DNA from: Caldisphaera sp.
Lineage (GTDB): Archaea; Thermoproteota; Thermoprotei_A; Sulfolobales; Acidilobaceae
Reading direction: 5' to 3'
DNA: 53,001 nt
Assembly: GCA_002877855.1 (NCBI GenBank)
Contig: PNIA01000001.1
Span: forward strand, 1-53,001
The notes under the pieces are model-generated. The model ran no database searches. It had not been told where the DNA came from and saw only the letters and a list, made by a program, of their open reading frames with translations. The translations under genes were made by a program, and so were the position numbers. Shown here one piece after another: positions 1 through 9,428 of this stretch (position 1 is the first letter of the stretch; each line of letters starts with the position of its first letter).

Positions 1-126
1 CAAACAATAATTCAGAAAAACAATGAGGCTTGGAATTCTTTCTTTTCATTTTTAAGGATATCAGATCCCAGCAATAGATACTACACTCCATCCAGACATA
101 CAGAGGGCAAACATAGCCATTTATAG
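1..126 (+). pseudogene. tnpB fragment (IS607/IS605-type), 5' part outside window
   Basis: An open frame runs from base 1 to a TAG at 124-126 with no start inside the window. The peptide contains NNEAWNSFFS, which resembles an N-terminal helix of crenarchaeal TnpB proteins, and then departs into an unrelated-looking tail before the stop. TnpB is the RNA-guided nuclease of IS200/IS605 and IS607 elements. Only about 41 residues are visible, so the reading is a decayed or frame-shifted remnant. The decayed IS607 resolvase and TnpB right ends elsewhere in the window support transposon debris. The match is from memory of the family and is not certain. Confidence 0.45.
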
Positions 127-243
127 TGAATAAAGTTTTTAGACTTTTATTAAATTGCCAATAAGATAAGTTAATAATTTAAAAATATCAAATAATATAA
201 TAATTTTAACTCGTGTTGCAGTCTTTATAGCATTGGTGAAAAA

Positions 244-627
244 ATGGCTGGTATTAAACCAGTTGTTAAAAAATATTATGAAGTGATTGAAGAAAAACTT
301 CCATCAGATCAAGCCTCAAACAGTTATATTAGATGGTTATTGACCGACAAAGATGGTGCAAATAATTTTTTTATGAGATTATTTAGAATGGAAAAAGGTG
401 GACATATTAATGCTCACTTTCATCCATGGGAGCATGAAATTTTTATAGTGGAAGGTAATGGAAAAATAAAGATTGGATCAAAAATTTATGAGATTTCATC
501 TGATAACTTTATATATATTCCACCAAATATAAATCATGAGTATTGGGCTGATACTGATTTGAAATTTATTTGTATTATTCCGTCAAAGCCAACTGCTGAG
601 AAAGTGGAAAGACCTATAGAAGCTTAA
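244..627 (+). CDS. Small cupin-domain protein
   Basis: This 127-residue protein is a single cupin barrel. The first cupin motif is seen around residues 53-71 with H58, H60 and E65 as likely metal ligands, and the second motif gives H98 in PPNINHEYW. Stand-alone cupins of this size bind a divalent metal and act as small isomerases, dioxygenases or sensors; the substrate cannot be told from sequence. The ATG is preceded by GGTGAA at a normal distance, which fixes the start. It lies 20 bases before the uracil-DNA glycosylase gene on the same strand and may be co-transcribed with it. Confidence 0.85.
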   Translation: MAGIKPVVKKYYEVIEEKLPSDQASNSYIRWLLTDKDGANNFFMRLFRMEKGGHINAHFHPWEHEIFIVEGNGKIKIGSKIYEISSDNFIYIPPNINHEYWADTDLKFICIIPSKPTAEKVERPIEA

Positions 628-647
628 ATAAAATTTAAGTGGGGAAT

Positions 648-1289
648 ATGTTGTTGGATAAGGCTGAAAAAATAAAAAGGCTGAATTCAAATATAGAAAA
701 ATGTAAAAGGTGTCCTTTATATAAATCCAGAAAAAATCCGGTGTTTGGTGAAGGAAGTATTAATTCAAAGGTAATGTTTGTTGGAGAAGCTCCCGGTAGG
801 AATGAGGATTTAGAAGGTAGGCCATTTGTTGGTTCTGCTGGAAAAATTTTAGATGAGATTCTTTCTGAGAATGGAATAGATAGGGGTAATGTATATATAA
901 CAAATGCTGTAAAATGCAGACCACCAAGTAATAGAACTCCCTATAAATATGAAGTAGATCAATGTAGCATATATTTAAAAGAAGAAATAGAAATAATTTT
1001 ACCAGAAATAATTGTTACCTTAGGGAGAATATCTGGGGAATCCGTATATTCTATTCTTGGCTTGACATGGCATAATTTGGTTTTTGAAAGAGAAAAAATT
1101 AAAGAGGCTTTATATAGTAACAAAAAAATAAAGATATTGTCAACATACCATCCCGCAGCTGTAATATATAACCCAGAATTGAGAAAAAAATTAGAAGATG
1201 ATATTAAAAAAGTCAAAGATATTATAGAAAAAGAAGAGCCTAAGGGAAGAAATTATAGAAAAACATTAGACGACTTTTTTAATGTATAA
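648..1289 (+). CDS. udg: Type-4 (Fe-S) uracil-DNA glycosylase
   Basis: The enzyme removes uracil from DNA that arises by cytosine deamination, a frequent lesion in thermophiles. Counting from the ATG at 648 (213 aa), four cysteines C19, C22, C90 and C106 are placed as in family 4 enzymes to hold a [4Fe-4S] cluster. The catalytic motif GEAPGRNED is at residues 46-54 and the C-terminal HPAA motif is present. A GTG at 639 would extend the protein by three codons, but that GTGGGG is better read as the ribosome binding site for the ATG. Family assignment is firm; the symbol is generic. Confidence 0.93.
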   Translation: MLLDKAEKIKRLNSNIEKCKRCPLYKSRKNPVFGEGSINSKVMFVGEAPGRNEDLEGRPFVGSAGKILDEILSENGIDRGNVYITNAVKCRPPSNRTPYKYEVDQCSIYLKEEIEIILPEIIVTLGRISGESVYSILGLTWHNLVFEREKIKEALYSNKKIKILSTYHPAAVIYNPELRKKLEDDIKKVKDIIEKEEPKGRNYRKTLDDFFNV

Positions 1290-1325
1290 CAAAAGTCGTC
1301 AAATATTATTTAGAGGTTTCATAGT

Positions 1326-3236
1326 TTAATAGTAATTGGATTTTTTATAAGTGCTAATGATATAGGTTATAGCTACTAGTACACCGATCGAGATACCGAT
1401 AATTAAATAAATTAAATTAAATGCTATATTTAACGAATTGTTTGAAACAGGCACATAATTGATTACATTACCACCATTTAATGTTAATTCGCCCAAATAC
1501 CATATTATTGAATCTACAACGGCTGTTTCCATTATGTTTAATGCATCAGCTGGATCATAATTTATTATTTGTCTTGCATATGTCATGTATGCATTGTCTA
1601 TCGAGTTTTCCAATCCTCTGGAGGCTAATTGCGAACTTATTAAATTGAATTCATTTTGGAGTTCATTAGCATAGCTATTAGTTACTATAGTATAATTTGT
1701 TCCTGTTACTATAAAAATTATGTTTAGGGAATTTTGTAGAGCATCTTCATAAACTCCAATAGCTGCAGTATAGTAGCCATGTGAAAGCAAGTTATTTCCA
1801 TCTGATAGCAAATAGCTGAGATCGCTACTTATAGCATTTAATGCGTTTGCTTCTCCTATATTTCCTGCAGAAATGAATTGGCTGACATAATAACTTATGA
1901 GAGAATTAGCATAATTTATAGCTATGCTTGTAAATTGTGAAGCAGAGGATGCTGTTGAAATTATCATTTGTTGTGTAACAAATGGTGGTGTAGAGCTCGT
2001 TGCAAGGGCAGCTTTGTACCAGGAGTACGCAGTCTCTAGCCTAGCTTCAGAGTAAGCTAGGCTTTGAGCTATATCTATCAATGAAGCATTTGCAGTGCTT
2101 TGAACTATGCTTTCTGTATATTTTGCATTATAAATAGTATCTGCTATTCTACTAAAGGCTGTGGCAAGTAATTCTTGAGAATACAAGGTGCTTAAGTTGC
2201 TGTAGTTAATTAAGTAATTTTGAAGATTATTAGATTGATTTATAATGAATTGCGATTGATTTATAATGAATTGCGATGGATATATAGTCCCATTATTTGA
2301 TAATTCATATAGCCAAATAGTATAGTTAGCAGTTAAAGCATCATAATAAGAGGTAAAAGCATAGCTGGCAGATGCATATGGTGTTATATTTAAATAGCTG
2401 TTAGCTAAATTTAAGTTATTTTTAGAATAATTAATTAATTGAGATATGCTCAGTAAAAGAAATCCTTGATTTGATAATTTATTTATGGAATCATTTATTT
2501 GAGATAATAAACTGTTAGTTCCACTTATAAAATTTATAGCAGCTTCCTTCATTGCTGCATTAAACATAGAGTTATTTTGAATATTAATATTGATTGAATA
2601 AGGTGTAGATCTATATATTTCATTTGTACCTGCTATAATACCTGGGATTGCTACATAATATTTACATGTCTGATTTAAATTCGTTCCTAGGTTTCCGATA
2701 GGAAAAGCTAAAGTTAAATTGTTTTTATTAGCTGCACTACATTTTTCGCTTAGACCTCCAATCGGTTCAGAAAGACCTGACGGGCTAACTGCTCCTGTTA
2801 TGGCATAGTGGTGTAGAATTGATGTATTTAGACCATTAATAAGACCGTAAGTTGCTATCATAACTCCAAAGCTACCACTGGGACCCGAAATTGTACCAGA
2901 AGTATTAATATATACCTTCAGATTATAGTTTTTATAGTCTAAACCTGAATAAAGCATTGCAACCATATAGGCCATTTCCATACTTGATAGTGTTGAGGGC
3001 TGAACTTGCCCATTACTAGTTACAGTTACTTGACCTGTACCTGGATATGAAAGGGTTATAGTAGTATTAATCACTGCACCAGAATTATTACCCTCCACGG
3101 CAGGAAGAAAAACCCATGTAGATTTTTGCCATCCAACTTGCTGTGCATTAGCTAGTGGAATAAATAAGAAAAATATTATAAATGAAATTATAATAAAGCT
3201 AGATATTTTTGCAATACTTTTTTTCTTCCATCTCAA
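1326..3236 (-). CDS. Membrane-anchored Lon-like (S16) serine protease
   Basis: An N-terminal signal segment of about 30 hydrophobic residues ends at ANAQQ, followed by an extracytoplasmic domain and a C-terminal membrane helix with a basic tail. The S16 fold is recognised by GPSGSFGV, whose serine (S120 from this start) matches the Lon nucleophile, and GLSEKCSAA, whose lysine (K165) completes the Ser-Lys dyad. There is no ATPase domain, so this is the archaeal stand-alone surface protease type. Residues after about 210 are helical and rich in N, S and Y. TTG at 3236 follows GGGGAG; an alternative GTG is at 3251. A 42-base perfect tandem duplication lies inside the gene. Confidence 0.8.
   Translation of the reverse strand: MRWKKKSIAKISSFIIISFIIFFLFIPLANAQQVGWQKSTWVFLPAVEGNNSGAVINTTITLSYPGTGQVTVTSNGQVQPSTLSSMEMAYMVAMLYSGLDYKNYNLKVYINTSGTISGPSGSFGVMIATYGLINGLNTSILHHYAITGAVSPSGLSEPIGGLSEKCSAANKNNLTLAFPIGNLGTNLNQTCKYYVAIPGIIAGTNEIYRSTPYSININIQNNSMFNAAMKEAAINFISGTNSLLSQINDSINKLSNQGFLLLSISQLINYSKNNLNLANSYLNITPYASASYAFTSYYDALTANYTIWLYELSNNGTIYPSQFIINQSQFIINQSNNLQNYLINYSNLSTLYSQELLATAFSRIADTIYNAKYTESIVQSTANASLIDIAQSLAYSEARLETAYSWYKAALATSSTPPFVTQQMIISTASSASQFTSIAINYANSLISYYVSQFISAGNIGEANALNAISSDLSYLLSDGNNLLSHGYYTAAIGVYEDALQNSLNIIFIVTGTNYTIVTNSYANELQNEFNLISSQLASRGLENSIDNAYMTYARQIINYDPADALNIMETAVVDSIIWYLGELTLNGGNVINYVPVSNNSLNIAFNLIYLIIGISIGVLVAITYIISTYKKSNYY
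2234..2275. repeat. Perfect tandem duplication of a 21-base unit
   Basis: Two identical, adjacent 21-base units lie within the S16-type protease gene. In the protein they give a repeated heptad SQFIINQ. The unit is a multiple of three, so the frame is kept. It looks like a recent slippage or duplication in the helical part of the protein, well away from the catalytic residues. Confidence 0.9.
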
Positions 3237-3297
3237 TTTTAAGCTCCCCACATAACTTATTATGTTAGAGGAGAGTTTTAGCTTATGGTGAGAAAAT

Positions 3298-3813
3298 TTG
3301 GGAGGTAAGAAACAAAATAAAGTTAGAGAGGAACAAGTAGATTCAAAGGCATCAACTATTAAAGAATTGAAAATAGTTTCTACTCAAGTAATAACCAAAG
3401 ATAGAGTCTTCCAAAATCCCAAGTTTATGTCATTATTGTATTTAATTTCAAAGTTAGGTGCTGTTCATGAAAGGACGTTGCAAATAGTAATACATGATTT
3501 ACAGGGTAAGGGTGCGGATTTCGGCTATCAGTTTAATTTGCTTGGCAATGATCCCTATAGTCCTGTATTGAAAAATGATATTGTAGCATTGTTATATACG
3601 GGTTTAGCTGAAGCAGAACCTAGGTATAGAAAGATAAGATTAACTGGAGATGGAAAAGAGGCTTTAGAAAAAATAGGAATTCAGAAAAATTACCAGGATT
3701 TAATAGATAAAAACTTAAATGAAATAAAAAGCAAGGCATCAATGATAGATGCTGAAATAGATTTTGAACTAAGGAAGTCTAGTAAACTATCAGGAAAAAG
3801 GGCAAGAAGATAA
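3298..3813 (+). CDS. Winged-helix-like conserved protein
   Basis: A 171-residue protein that I do not recognise as a named family. Residues about 40-125 are predicted helical with a segment IRLTGDGKEALEKIG that resembles the wing and last helix of small winged-helix regulators (compare LTxxGxxxLE). Both ends are basic and charged (GGKKQNKVREE, KLSGKRARR) and have no hydrophobic segment, which would suit a DNA- or RNA-binding cytoplasmic protein. The TTG start follows GGTGAG by a normal gap. It is divergent from the S16 protease gene and is followed by another HTH gene on the same strand. Confidence 0.65.
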   Translation: MGGKKQNKVREEQVDSKASTIKELKIVSTQVITKDRVFQNPKFMSLLYLISKLGAVHERTLQIVIHDLQGKGADFGYQFNLLGNDPYSPVLKNDIVALLYTGLAEAEPRYRKIRLTGDGKEALEKIGIQKNYQDLIDKNLNEIKSKASMIDAEIDFELRKSSKLSGKRARR

Positions 3814-3904
3814 TAGGGTAAGTTTTTAAGGATTTAAGCCAATTTTCCTATCTCAACCTCTTATTATGTTATCTTAATCAAGAAGATAATAGGTGCTGAA
3901 TTTA

Positions 3905-4303
3905 ATGACAAAATATGTACATCTCCTTGGAAAAGAATCAAGAAGAAAGATAATAGAAATATTAGCAACTACGCGGGGTGTCAGAGAGCTAGCAAGTGAA
4001 CTTAATATAACTCCTGCGGCCGTTAGCAAATATTTAGCTGGATTAACTCATCCATCTGATAAAGTGCTGGAAAAAGCGATTGAGATAGCAGATGAAGATG
4101 AAATAAAAAACATAGCCAAAATAGTTTCTCAAGAGTTTATAGATGGGCTTAGTAGCTTTGTAGAATGGAGTTATGATAAGAATTTGCTGGATATAAAGTT
4201 TTACAAGAGGTTAAATGATTTAACTGCTAAGGTGGGTCTAGTAACTTTAAGTCAGAAAGCAGTAATTCCAAAACAAGATTTAATTAAAGATTCTGATTAT
4301 TAA
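3905..4303 (+). CDS. HTH transcriptional regulator
   Basis: The protein has 132 residues from the ATG at 3905. Near the N-terminus, ELASELNITPAAVSKYLAGLTHPS is a clear helix-turn-helix with an AAVSKYL recognition helix, followed by a helical C-terminal part that may be the dimer or ligand region. Families of this kind in Crenarchaeota bind DNA as dimers; the target is unknown. GTG at 3893 is also in frame, but AGGTG at 3891-3895 is the ribosome binding site for the ATG. It converges with gap, four bases apart. Confidence 0.75.
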   Translation: MTKYVHLLGKESRRKIIEILATTRGVRELASELNITPAAVSKYLAGLTHPSDKVLEKAIEIADEDEIKNIAKIVSQEFIDGLSSFVEWSYDKNLLDIKFYKRLNDLTAKVGLVTLSQKAVIPKQDLIKDSDY

Positions 4304-4307
4304 ATGA

Positions 4308-5339
4308 CTACCAAAGAGATTTATTAATTCCAAGCTTTCTATCAGTTTCTGTTATCGATTCTTCCTTTGATGCTATACCAAGGGAAGCTCTTACAGCATC
4401 TATATTTTCAGGAACAACTATTGATTCTTGGTGAACTGCTTGGAAGTATTGAACTTCATTGTGATCTACACTAATAGAGTCTTCAAAAATTATTAGTTCA
4501 TTTAAATCTCCTCTTTCTCTAGATAATCTTGCTGCATCTATTATTTGAGCTGTGCTCTCTATACCTGTATTTTTGCTGTTAACTAAAATAATTCTTGGAG
4601 TTTTTATTAATGTTTCTAAGATTTCATCCTTTTTTATGTTTTCTTGAAACCTTATGTTAACATGATGTATGTGCATTAATGTTGTGGGAACAACGACAGC
4701 TGCTGTTGAAATGTTTATCCATGGTAAAACTGATTTTACGTCATGTGCATGATGGCTTGGCAAATGTGGTGGATTAAGAACTATAGAATTTATAGGTCCC
4801 TTCTTTATTTCTTGAGGATCTGCTCCTCTTCTAATTAAAATTGCATTAACTTTATCTATCTGGGCAATTTGAGATAAAGGACAAATGCTTCTTAGTAAAC
4901 CTGTTGTATTGCAAGAAACAACCCTTAAATATTTCTTTCCATAAGTTTCATCATAATTGCAAAGTGAGTTAAACGATTTTTCAGCTATTTCTGGTTTTTC
5001 TCCGCCTTGAAAAATAGCGTTTATGCTAAATGTTTTGTAGAGCTGTTTATAGGATTCTCCTATACCATCTGGTGTCGAGTCTATAACTATATCAGATTCT
5101 TTAAGCAATTCATTTAGAGTACCTCTTACTTCAAGTCCAGACTTCTTAAACAGCTGGATATCTTTTTCTGATGAAACATATAATTTAAATCCTTTGTTAA
5201 ATGCGTATAGAGCATTATAATCTGGTTTCTTTTTTACAATCCCCGAAACTTCCATATCATCTTGTTTGTTAACTGCTATAGCAACTCTTTTACCTATTGT
5301 TCCGAATCCATTTATAGCAACTCTTATTTTATTTTTCAA
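4308..5339 (-). CDS. gap: Glyceraldehyde-3-phosphate dehydrogenase, archaeal type II
   Basis: The enzyme (343 aa) oxidises glyceraldehyde 3-phosphate to 1,3-bisphosphoglycerate with NAD(P) and works mainly in the gluconeogenic direction in many Crenarchaeota. The N-terminal Rossmann motif INGFGTIGKRV begins at residue 9 and the catalytic cysteine is C143 in VVSCNTTGLLR. HAHD and the phosphate-binding region follow. The start is a TTG inside the last codons of pgk, an 11-base overlap that points to translational coupling. The gene pair pgk-gap makes consecutive steps of the lower glycolytic pathway. Confidence 0.96.
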   Translation of the reverse strand: MKNKIRVAINGFGTIGKRVAIAVNKQDDMEVSGIVKKKPDYNALYAFNKGFKLYVSSEKDIQLFKKSGLEVRGTLNELLKESDIVIDSTPDGIGESYKQLYKTFSINAIFQGGEKPEIAEKSFNSLCNYDETYGKKYLRVVSCNTTGLLRSICPLSQIAQIDKVNAILIRRGADPQEIKKGPINSIVLNPPHLPSHHAHDVKSVLPWINISTAAVVVPTTLMHIHHVNIRFQENIKKDEILETLIKTPRIILVNSKNTGIESTAQIIDAARLSRERGDLNELIIFEDSISVDHNEVQYFQAVHQESIVVPENIDAVRASLGIASKEESITETDRKLGINKSLW

Positions 5340-6573
5340 TCTTTTTCCCCTTAAAAAATTTATTATAAGAATAGGCCAAAGCTTCTATTCCTGGCATTGG
5401 TCTTCCAGAGAGAAAATAAACTACAGCGCCTCCGCCGGTACTAACGTAATTAATTCTCCTTCTAGACCCAGGAGATAAATCCTCTAATATTGAGATAAAG
5501 TGGCCACCACCAAATATTATGAAACCATTGGATTTTAATGTAGCTTCTGCCAAGCTAATTGTACCATGTTTAAATCTTTCATCTTCTATAACACCTGCAG
5601 GTCCTCTCATTATTATGGTTTTTGATTCTGTAAGTATATCGCTATAATTTTTAATCGTTTCTGGGCCTATATCCTTTGGTGAGCCACTTATATTACTTAT
5701 TTTTTGGATTTCTACATCGTTGTTTATCTCTGATACTACATCTACAGGAGTTATTATTCTATTATCTTTTACCAAATTTTTAGCTTCATCGTATAGATGT
5801 TTAAACTTTTGATTTATTATATTTTCAGCATCTCCTACATTATATCCTTTGGCCTTTAGTGCTAAGAGAGAAACAAGACCACCAGTTAATATATAATCGG
5901 CAGAATTTGTTTTCAATAAATGATCGATAATTTTTATTGCGTCTTCTAGCTTACTACCTCCAATAAAATATGTTCTAGGCCTTTCTCCGTAAAAAGCCTT
6001 AGATAATGCCGATATCTCATTTTCCATAACTCTTCCTGCAATGCTTGGCAATACGTAAGGAAATCCTGCAATGCTTGCTTGGCTTCTATGAGAAGCTGCA
6101 AATGCATCTCCTATATAATAATTAAAAAGTTTTGATAATTTTTTAACAATATTTGTTTCTGCTAATTTTTCCATAGGCATCTCAATGTTTTCTTCTGATA
6201 AAAACCTTGAATTCTCTAAAACTAGTACTTCACCAACTTCTAAGGTTGCAATCCTTTTTCTAGCTTCTGGTCCAATTATATCGCTGATAAATTCTACATT
6301 AAATCCAAGTAATTTAGTTAGCATATCAGCATGATTTTTTAAAGAAATAAAATCTTCTTCACCAGGTCTTCCCTGATGACTCATTATTACTACTTTTGCA
6401 CCGGATTCTACTAATTCTTTAATAGTTTTTGTATGGGTTCTTAATCTGCTTGTATCAATAATAATACCATTTTTTACTGGAGAGTTTATATCTATTCTCA
6501 ATAATACTTTTTTATTTGTTAAATCAACATCATCGAGGGTAGCTATGCTTTTTTCTTGAAATGATATCACCAA
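5329..6573 (-). CDS. pgk: Phosphoglycerate kinase
   Basis: At 414 residues the protein is of the usual length for phosphoglycerate kinase, which interconverts 1,3-bisphosphoglycerate plus ADP with 3-phosphoglycerate plus ATP. The N-domain substrate motif RIDINSPV, the SHQGRPG segment, GGSKLEDAI, and the C-terminal nucleotide loop STGGGAVVYFLSG are present. The start is TTG preceded by GGAGGG. On the minus strand, a TATA-like GCTTATATTT lies about 55 bases upstream. It is first in a two-gene operon with gap. Confidence 0.96.
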   Translation of the reverse strand: MVISFQEKSIATLDDVDLTNKKVLLRIDINSPVKNGIIIDTSRLRTHTKTIKELVESGAKVVIMSHQGRPGEEDFISLKNHADMLTKLLGFNVEFISDIIGPEARKRIATLEVGEVLVLENSRFLSEENIEMPMEKLAETNIVKKLSKLFNYYIGDAFAASHRSQASIAGFPYVLPSIAGRVMENEISALSKAFYGERPRTYFIGGSKLEDAIKIIDHLLKTNSADYILTGGLVSLLALKAKGYNVGDAENIINQKFKHLYDEAKNLVKDNRIITPVDVVSEINNDVEIQKISNISGSPKDIGPETIKNYSDILTESKTIIMRGPAGVIEDERFKHGTISLAEATLKSNGFIIFGGGHFISILEDLSPGSRRRINYVSTGGGAVVYFLSGRPMPGIEALAYSYNKFFKGKKIEK

Positions 6574-6789
6574 ATCATCCCTCCATATTAACTAAGCGAA
6601 ATATTAAATTCCCGAAATATAAGCTATTTTACTGAGTTAATAAGTATTTCTCTTTATTTGTTATTAAAAAGTAAGTATAAAATATAAGATATTTAAGCAA
6701 ATTTAATTAATATAGATGATGACTTAAAGAAAATTACTTTAGGAATGTATAGAAAATAAAATAGATCAATATTAAGAGAGGTATAGAAA

Positions 6790-7461
6790 ATGAGGATAAC
6801 TTGGTGTGGTAACTCTTATTTTATAATTGAAAACAATGGAATTAAGATAGCTGTAGACCCACACGATGGAGGTAGTTTAAATTTAGTTAAATGTAAAGTT
6901 TCAGCAGATTATATTATTGTAACGCATAACCATTATGACCATAATGCAATTAAAATAGTAATGGGAAATCAGACAAAGAATATTATAAAAAATCCAGTTA
7001 ATAAAACATATAGTTTGAATGGCATGGAATTGAATTTCTTTCAATTTAATCATGACAATTTTGATGGAAATTTGTTTGGCAAGGTTTATGCTTTTAAATT
7101 TAAAATAAATGATCTGGTATTAGCAAACCTTTCTGATATAGGCGAAAAATTTAATGAAAATAAAATGAGAGATTTTATAAATGTTGATATTTTGATGATA
7201 CCTGTTGGTGGAGTTACTACTATTGATTATTTAGAAGCTCAAAAATATATAGATTATTTAAAGCCTAAGATGGTTATACCTATGCACTATTGGATTTATG
7301 GTTCAACATTGCCTTATGATTCAATTGATAATTTTTTGAAAATATCAAAATATGAAATTATACATATCAATGAAAACTTCATTGATATAAATGAATTAAA
7401 TTTTAAAGATAAAACTAAGATAATAGTATTTAATTCTAAATTACTTTCGCTAGAAAAATAA
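6790..7461 (+). CDS. Metallo-beta-lactamase-fold hydrolase (UlaG-like)
   Basis: This 223-residue cytoplasmic protein has the metal motif THNHYDHNA (H46, H48, D50, H51) and a later IPMHY that supplies a further ligand. The short, single-domain form with PVGGVTTID belongs to the UlaG-like metal-dependent hydrolase group, which cleaves lactones, phosphodiesters or phosphonates depending on the member. The substrate here is unknown. The ATG follows AGAGAGG. A TATA-like GTATAAAATATA lies about 115 bases upstream, so the transcript may carry a leader. It stands alone between divergent pgk and convergent KH genes. Confidence 0.85.
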   Translation: MRITWCGNSYFIIENNGIKIAVDPHDGGSLNLVKCKVSADYIIVTHNHYDHNAIKIVMGNQTKNIIKNPVNKTYSLNGMELNFFQFNHDNFDGNLFGKVYAFKFKINDLVLANLSDIGEKFNENKMRDFINVDILMIPVGGVTTIDYLEAQKYIDYLKPKMVIPMHYWIYGSTLPYDSIDNFLKISKYEIIHINENFIDINELNFKDKTKIIVFNSKLLSLEK

Positions 7462-7619
7462 ATTTATAAATTAATATTTTTAATAATTAAAAATTATACT
7501 AGTAAAATTATAAGATGATAAGAATTTTTTTATAGTAAAAAAGGAAAGCCAAAATCATGTTAATATCTATATTAAAAACATATTGTATTATTTTGTTTTC
7601 TAAATTACTTAATGAGAGC

Positions 7620-8228
7620 CTAAAACGGATTTCTTTTTTCCCAAATACTAGTAATATCTTTTCTTTTTATTTCTCTCATCATTTCCTCTAGTTTTTTGTA
7701 AACTGTGCTATGCATTTTTCCTTCTATTAGCATATCAATGCCATGCTGAGCTATCACGGCTCTATCATAATCTCCTATTATACCAACCATATTGTTTCCC
7801 ACGTGTATTATAGTTCCTGTTATTTCTTCCAAAGTTTTTTTTGCTCTTCCGTCTTCTCCAATAATTCTACCCATAATCCTTTTTATATGGTTAGGAGAAT
7901 TTCCTATTCTGGACTTTATATCTATTGTTATTAATATATTGTCTGTATTTAATAGATCCAATACTTCTTCCTTTGAAAATCCAATGGATGCTGCAACAAT
8001 TATATCCTTAGCTTTTATAAGATCAGCAGGAGAAGCCTTTTCATTTCTAGGTTCTATTATTGCCACCGAGTTTTGCCTATCAAGGGTTATTTTAGTTCCC
8101 AGTATTCTTTCTATGTCATTTTTTATGTTATCAATCTCCTTGCTTACCTTTTCAAAATCTTCGATTGGTATAGGTGCATAAACCTTTACCCACTTTTCGA
8201 TCCTACCTTGATAATTGTCTATAGACAT
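7620..8228 (-). CDS. KH-domain ribosome-assembly protein (Dim2/Krr1-like)
   Basis: The 202-residue protein carries two KH-like RNA-binding domains. The second shows IGEDGRAKKTLEEITG with the GxxG-type loop. The archaeal Dim2/Pno1/Krr1 relatives bind near the 3' end of 16S rRNA in small-subunit maturation. It overlaps the end of the RIO1 kinase gene by 10 bases and forms the third gene of the aIF1A-rio1-KH operon, an arrangement widely kept in archaea. That context supports a role in 30S assembly together with RIO1. Confidence 0.9.
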   Translation of the reverse strand: MSIDNYQGRIEKWVKVYAPIPIEDFEKVSKEIDNIKNDIERILGTKITLDRQNSVAIIEPRNEKASPADLIKAKDIIVAASIGFSKEEVLDLLNTDNILITIDIKSRIGNSPNHIKRIMGRIIGEDGRAKKTLEEITGTIIHVGNNMVGIIGDYDRAVIAQHGIDMLIEGKMHSTVYKKLEEMMREIKRKDITSIWEKRNPF

Positions 8229-8986
8229 TTTGTTACCCCCATTTCGAATTCTTCAAAATCTTCAGTTATTATAGATTTCGAGAAAAATTCTCTAATATTC
8301 TTTAAATCTCTTTTTAGTAACTCAAGAGATTTTGGATGTCTTATATCTACCGATTGAGATACGTCAATAATATAGGGTTTGTTATTCCAATACATTATAT
8401 TGAATTCGCTAAGATCTGCATGAATTAAATTTGCATCGCATACCATTTTTCTTATATCATTTTTTATACTATTATATATTTCATCAATTGCATCATCGTC
8501 TAATTCCTTATATATTTCATATAGTAATGGTGCTCTATATCCGTTTTCTCCAATAAATTGCATTACAACGATGTTTCCCGAAACACCCTTTGGATCAGGT
8601 ACATTTACTCCAACTTCTCTCATTTTTTTAAGATTGTTAAATTCCTTTTTTGCCCATAGATAAATTAAAGACCTAAATTTATTTGGTATAGATTCGAATC
8701 TAGGATCACCCAAAATGTATTCTCTTATGCTTTTTTTAAATTCAGCCGCAGAAGTTAAGTAAATTTTTATTGCTATTTCTTCATCTTGCCACCCTTTTCC
8801 CCAAAAAATTTTTGATTCTTTACCAGAGCTTATGGATCCATTTATATTTTTTATGATCTTTTTGTTTATTAGTTTATCTATGTGATAATTGGTAAATGAA
8901 TCAATTACTTCATCAACAGTCTTTATTATATCTTCGTCTTTTATGATTTTTTCTTCTTTCCTCTTCTTTTCAAAATATTTATTCAA
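8219..8986 (-). CDS. rio1: RIO1-type serine kinase
   Basis: The protein (255 aa) has the RIO kinase layout: a flexible nucleotide loop GSISSGKESKIF (residues 50-61), the ATP lysine K74 in AIKIY, the catalytic loop HADLSEFN with D191 and N196, and the metal-binding IIDVSQ with D208. RIO1 acts as an ATPase/kinase in the last steps of small ribosomal subunit maturation. It overlaps aIF1A by four bases and the KH gene by ten, so all three are likely translated from one message. The length is normal for archaeal RIO1. Confidence 0.95.
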   Translation of the reverse strand: MNKYFEKKRKEEKIIKDEDIIKTVDEVIDSFTNYHIDKLINKKIIKNINGSISSGKESKIFWGKGWQDEEIAIKIYLTSAAEFKKSIREYILGDPRFESIPNKFRSLIYLWAKKEFNNLKKMREVGVNVPDPKGVSGNIVVMQFIGENGYRAPLLYEIYKELDDDAIDEIYNSIKNDIRKMVCDANLIHADLSEFNIMYWNNKPYIIDVSQSVDIRHPKSLELLKRDLKNIREFFSKSIITEDFEEFEMGVTKCL

Positions 8987-9315
8987 CCACCTTCCTCTCC
9001 AAGTAGATCCTTTGGTAGCAATCCTTTTTGTGATAACATTTTTATCTCATCATGTTGATATTTATGAACTACTTCTCCTTTCATATCAGAAGTCCCCCAA
9101 GGTAGAAATAGGATAGTGTCTCCCTCATGAAGCCAAACCCTTCTTCTCATTTTCCCTGGTATCCAGCCCTTGTATTTATTTCCATCAATGCATACAACCT
9201 CTACGAATCCAGCACCTATTACTCTTTGGACAACGCATATTATAGTACCTTCTTCGTCATTTGGTAAAGGTGTTTCACCTTTCGATCCATTGTCACGATT
9301 CTTCTGTTTTACCAA
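8983..9315 (-). CDS. Translation initiation factor aIF1A
   Basis: The 110-residue protein is the archaeal counterpart of eIF1A/IF1 and binds the ribosomal A site during initiation. The OB-fold core is visible from IICVVQRVIGAGFVEVVC through KGWIPGKMRRRVWLHEGDTILFLPWG, with the basic KMRRRVW strand typical of the family, followed by a C-terminal tail. The start is TTG with GAGGT upstream. It leads the operon with rio1 and the KH-domain gene. Confidence 0.95.
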   Translation of the reverse strand: MVKQKNRDNGSKGETPLPNDEEGTIICVVQRVIGAGFVEVVCIDGNKYKGWIPGKMRRRVWLHEGDTILFLPWGTSDMKGEVVHKYQHDEIKMLSQKGLLPKDLLGEEGG

Positions 9316-9428
9316 GATTAACCTCTTCCTCCTATAGTTTAATGTTATAACTAGGTTATTTTAATTTTTCTAGTTGCATAGTCATATGCTATATCTATAA
9401 TCATTTTCATTTAATATTTATAAAAATT

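Noticed and set aside
7792..8181. 129-residue plus-strand open frame
   Set aside because: Antisense shadow of the KH-domain gene; hydrophobic composition is a by-product of the reverse frame.
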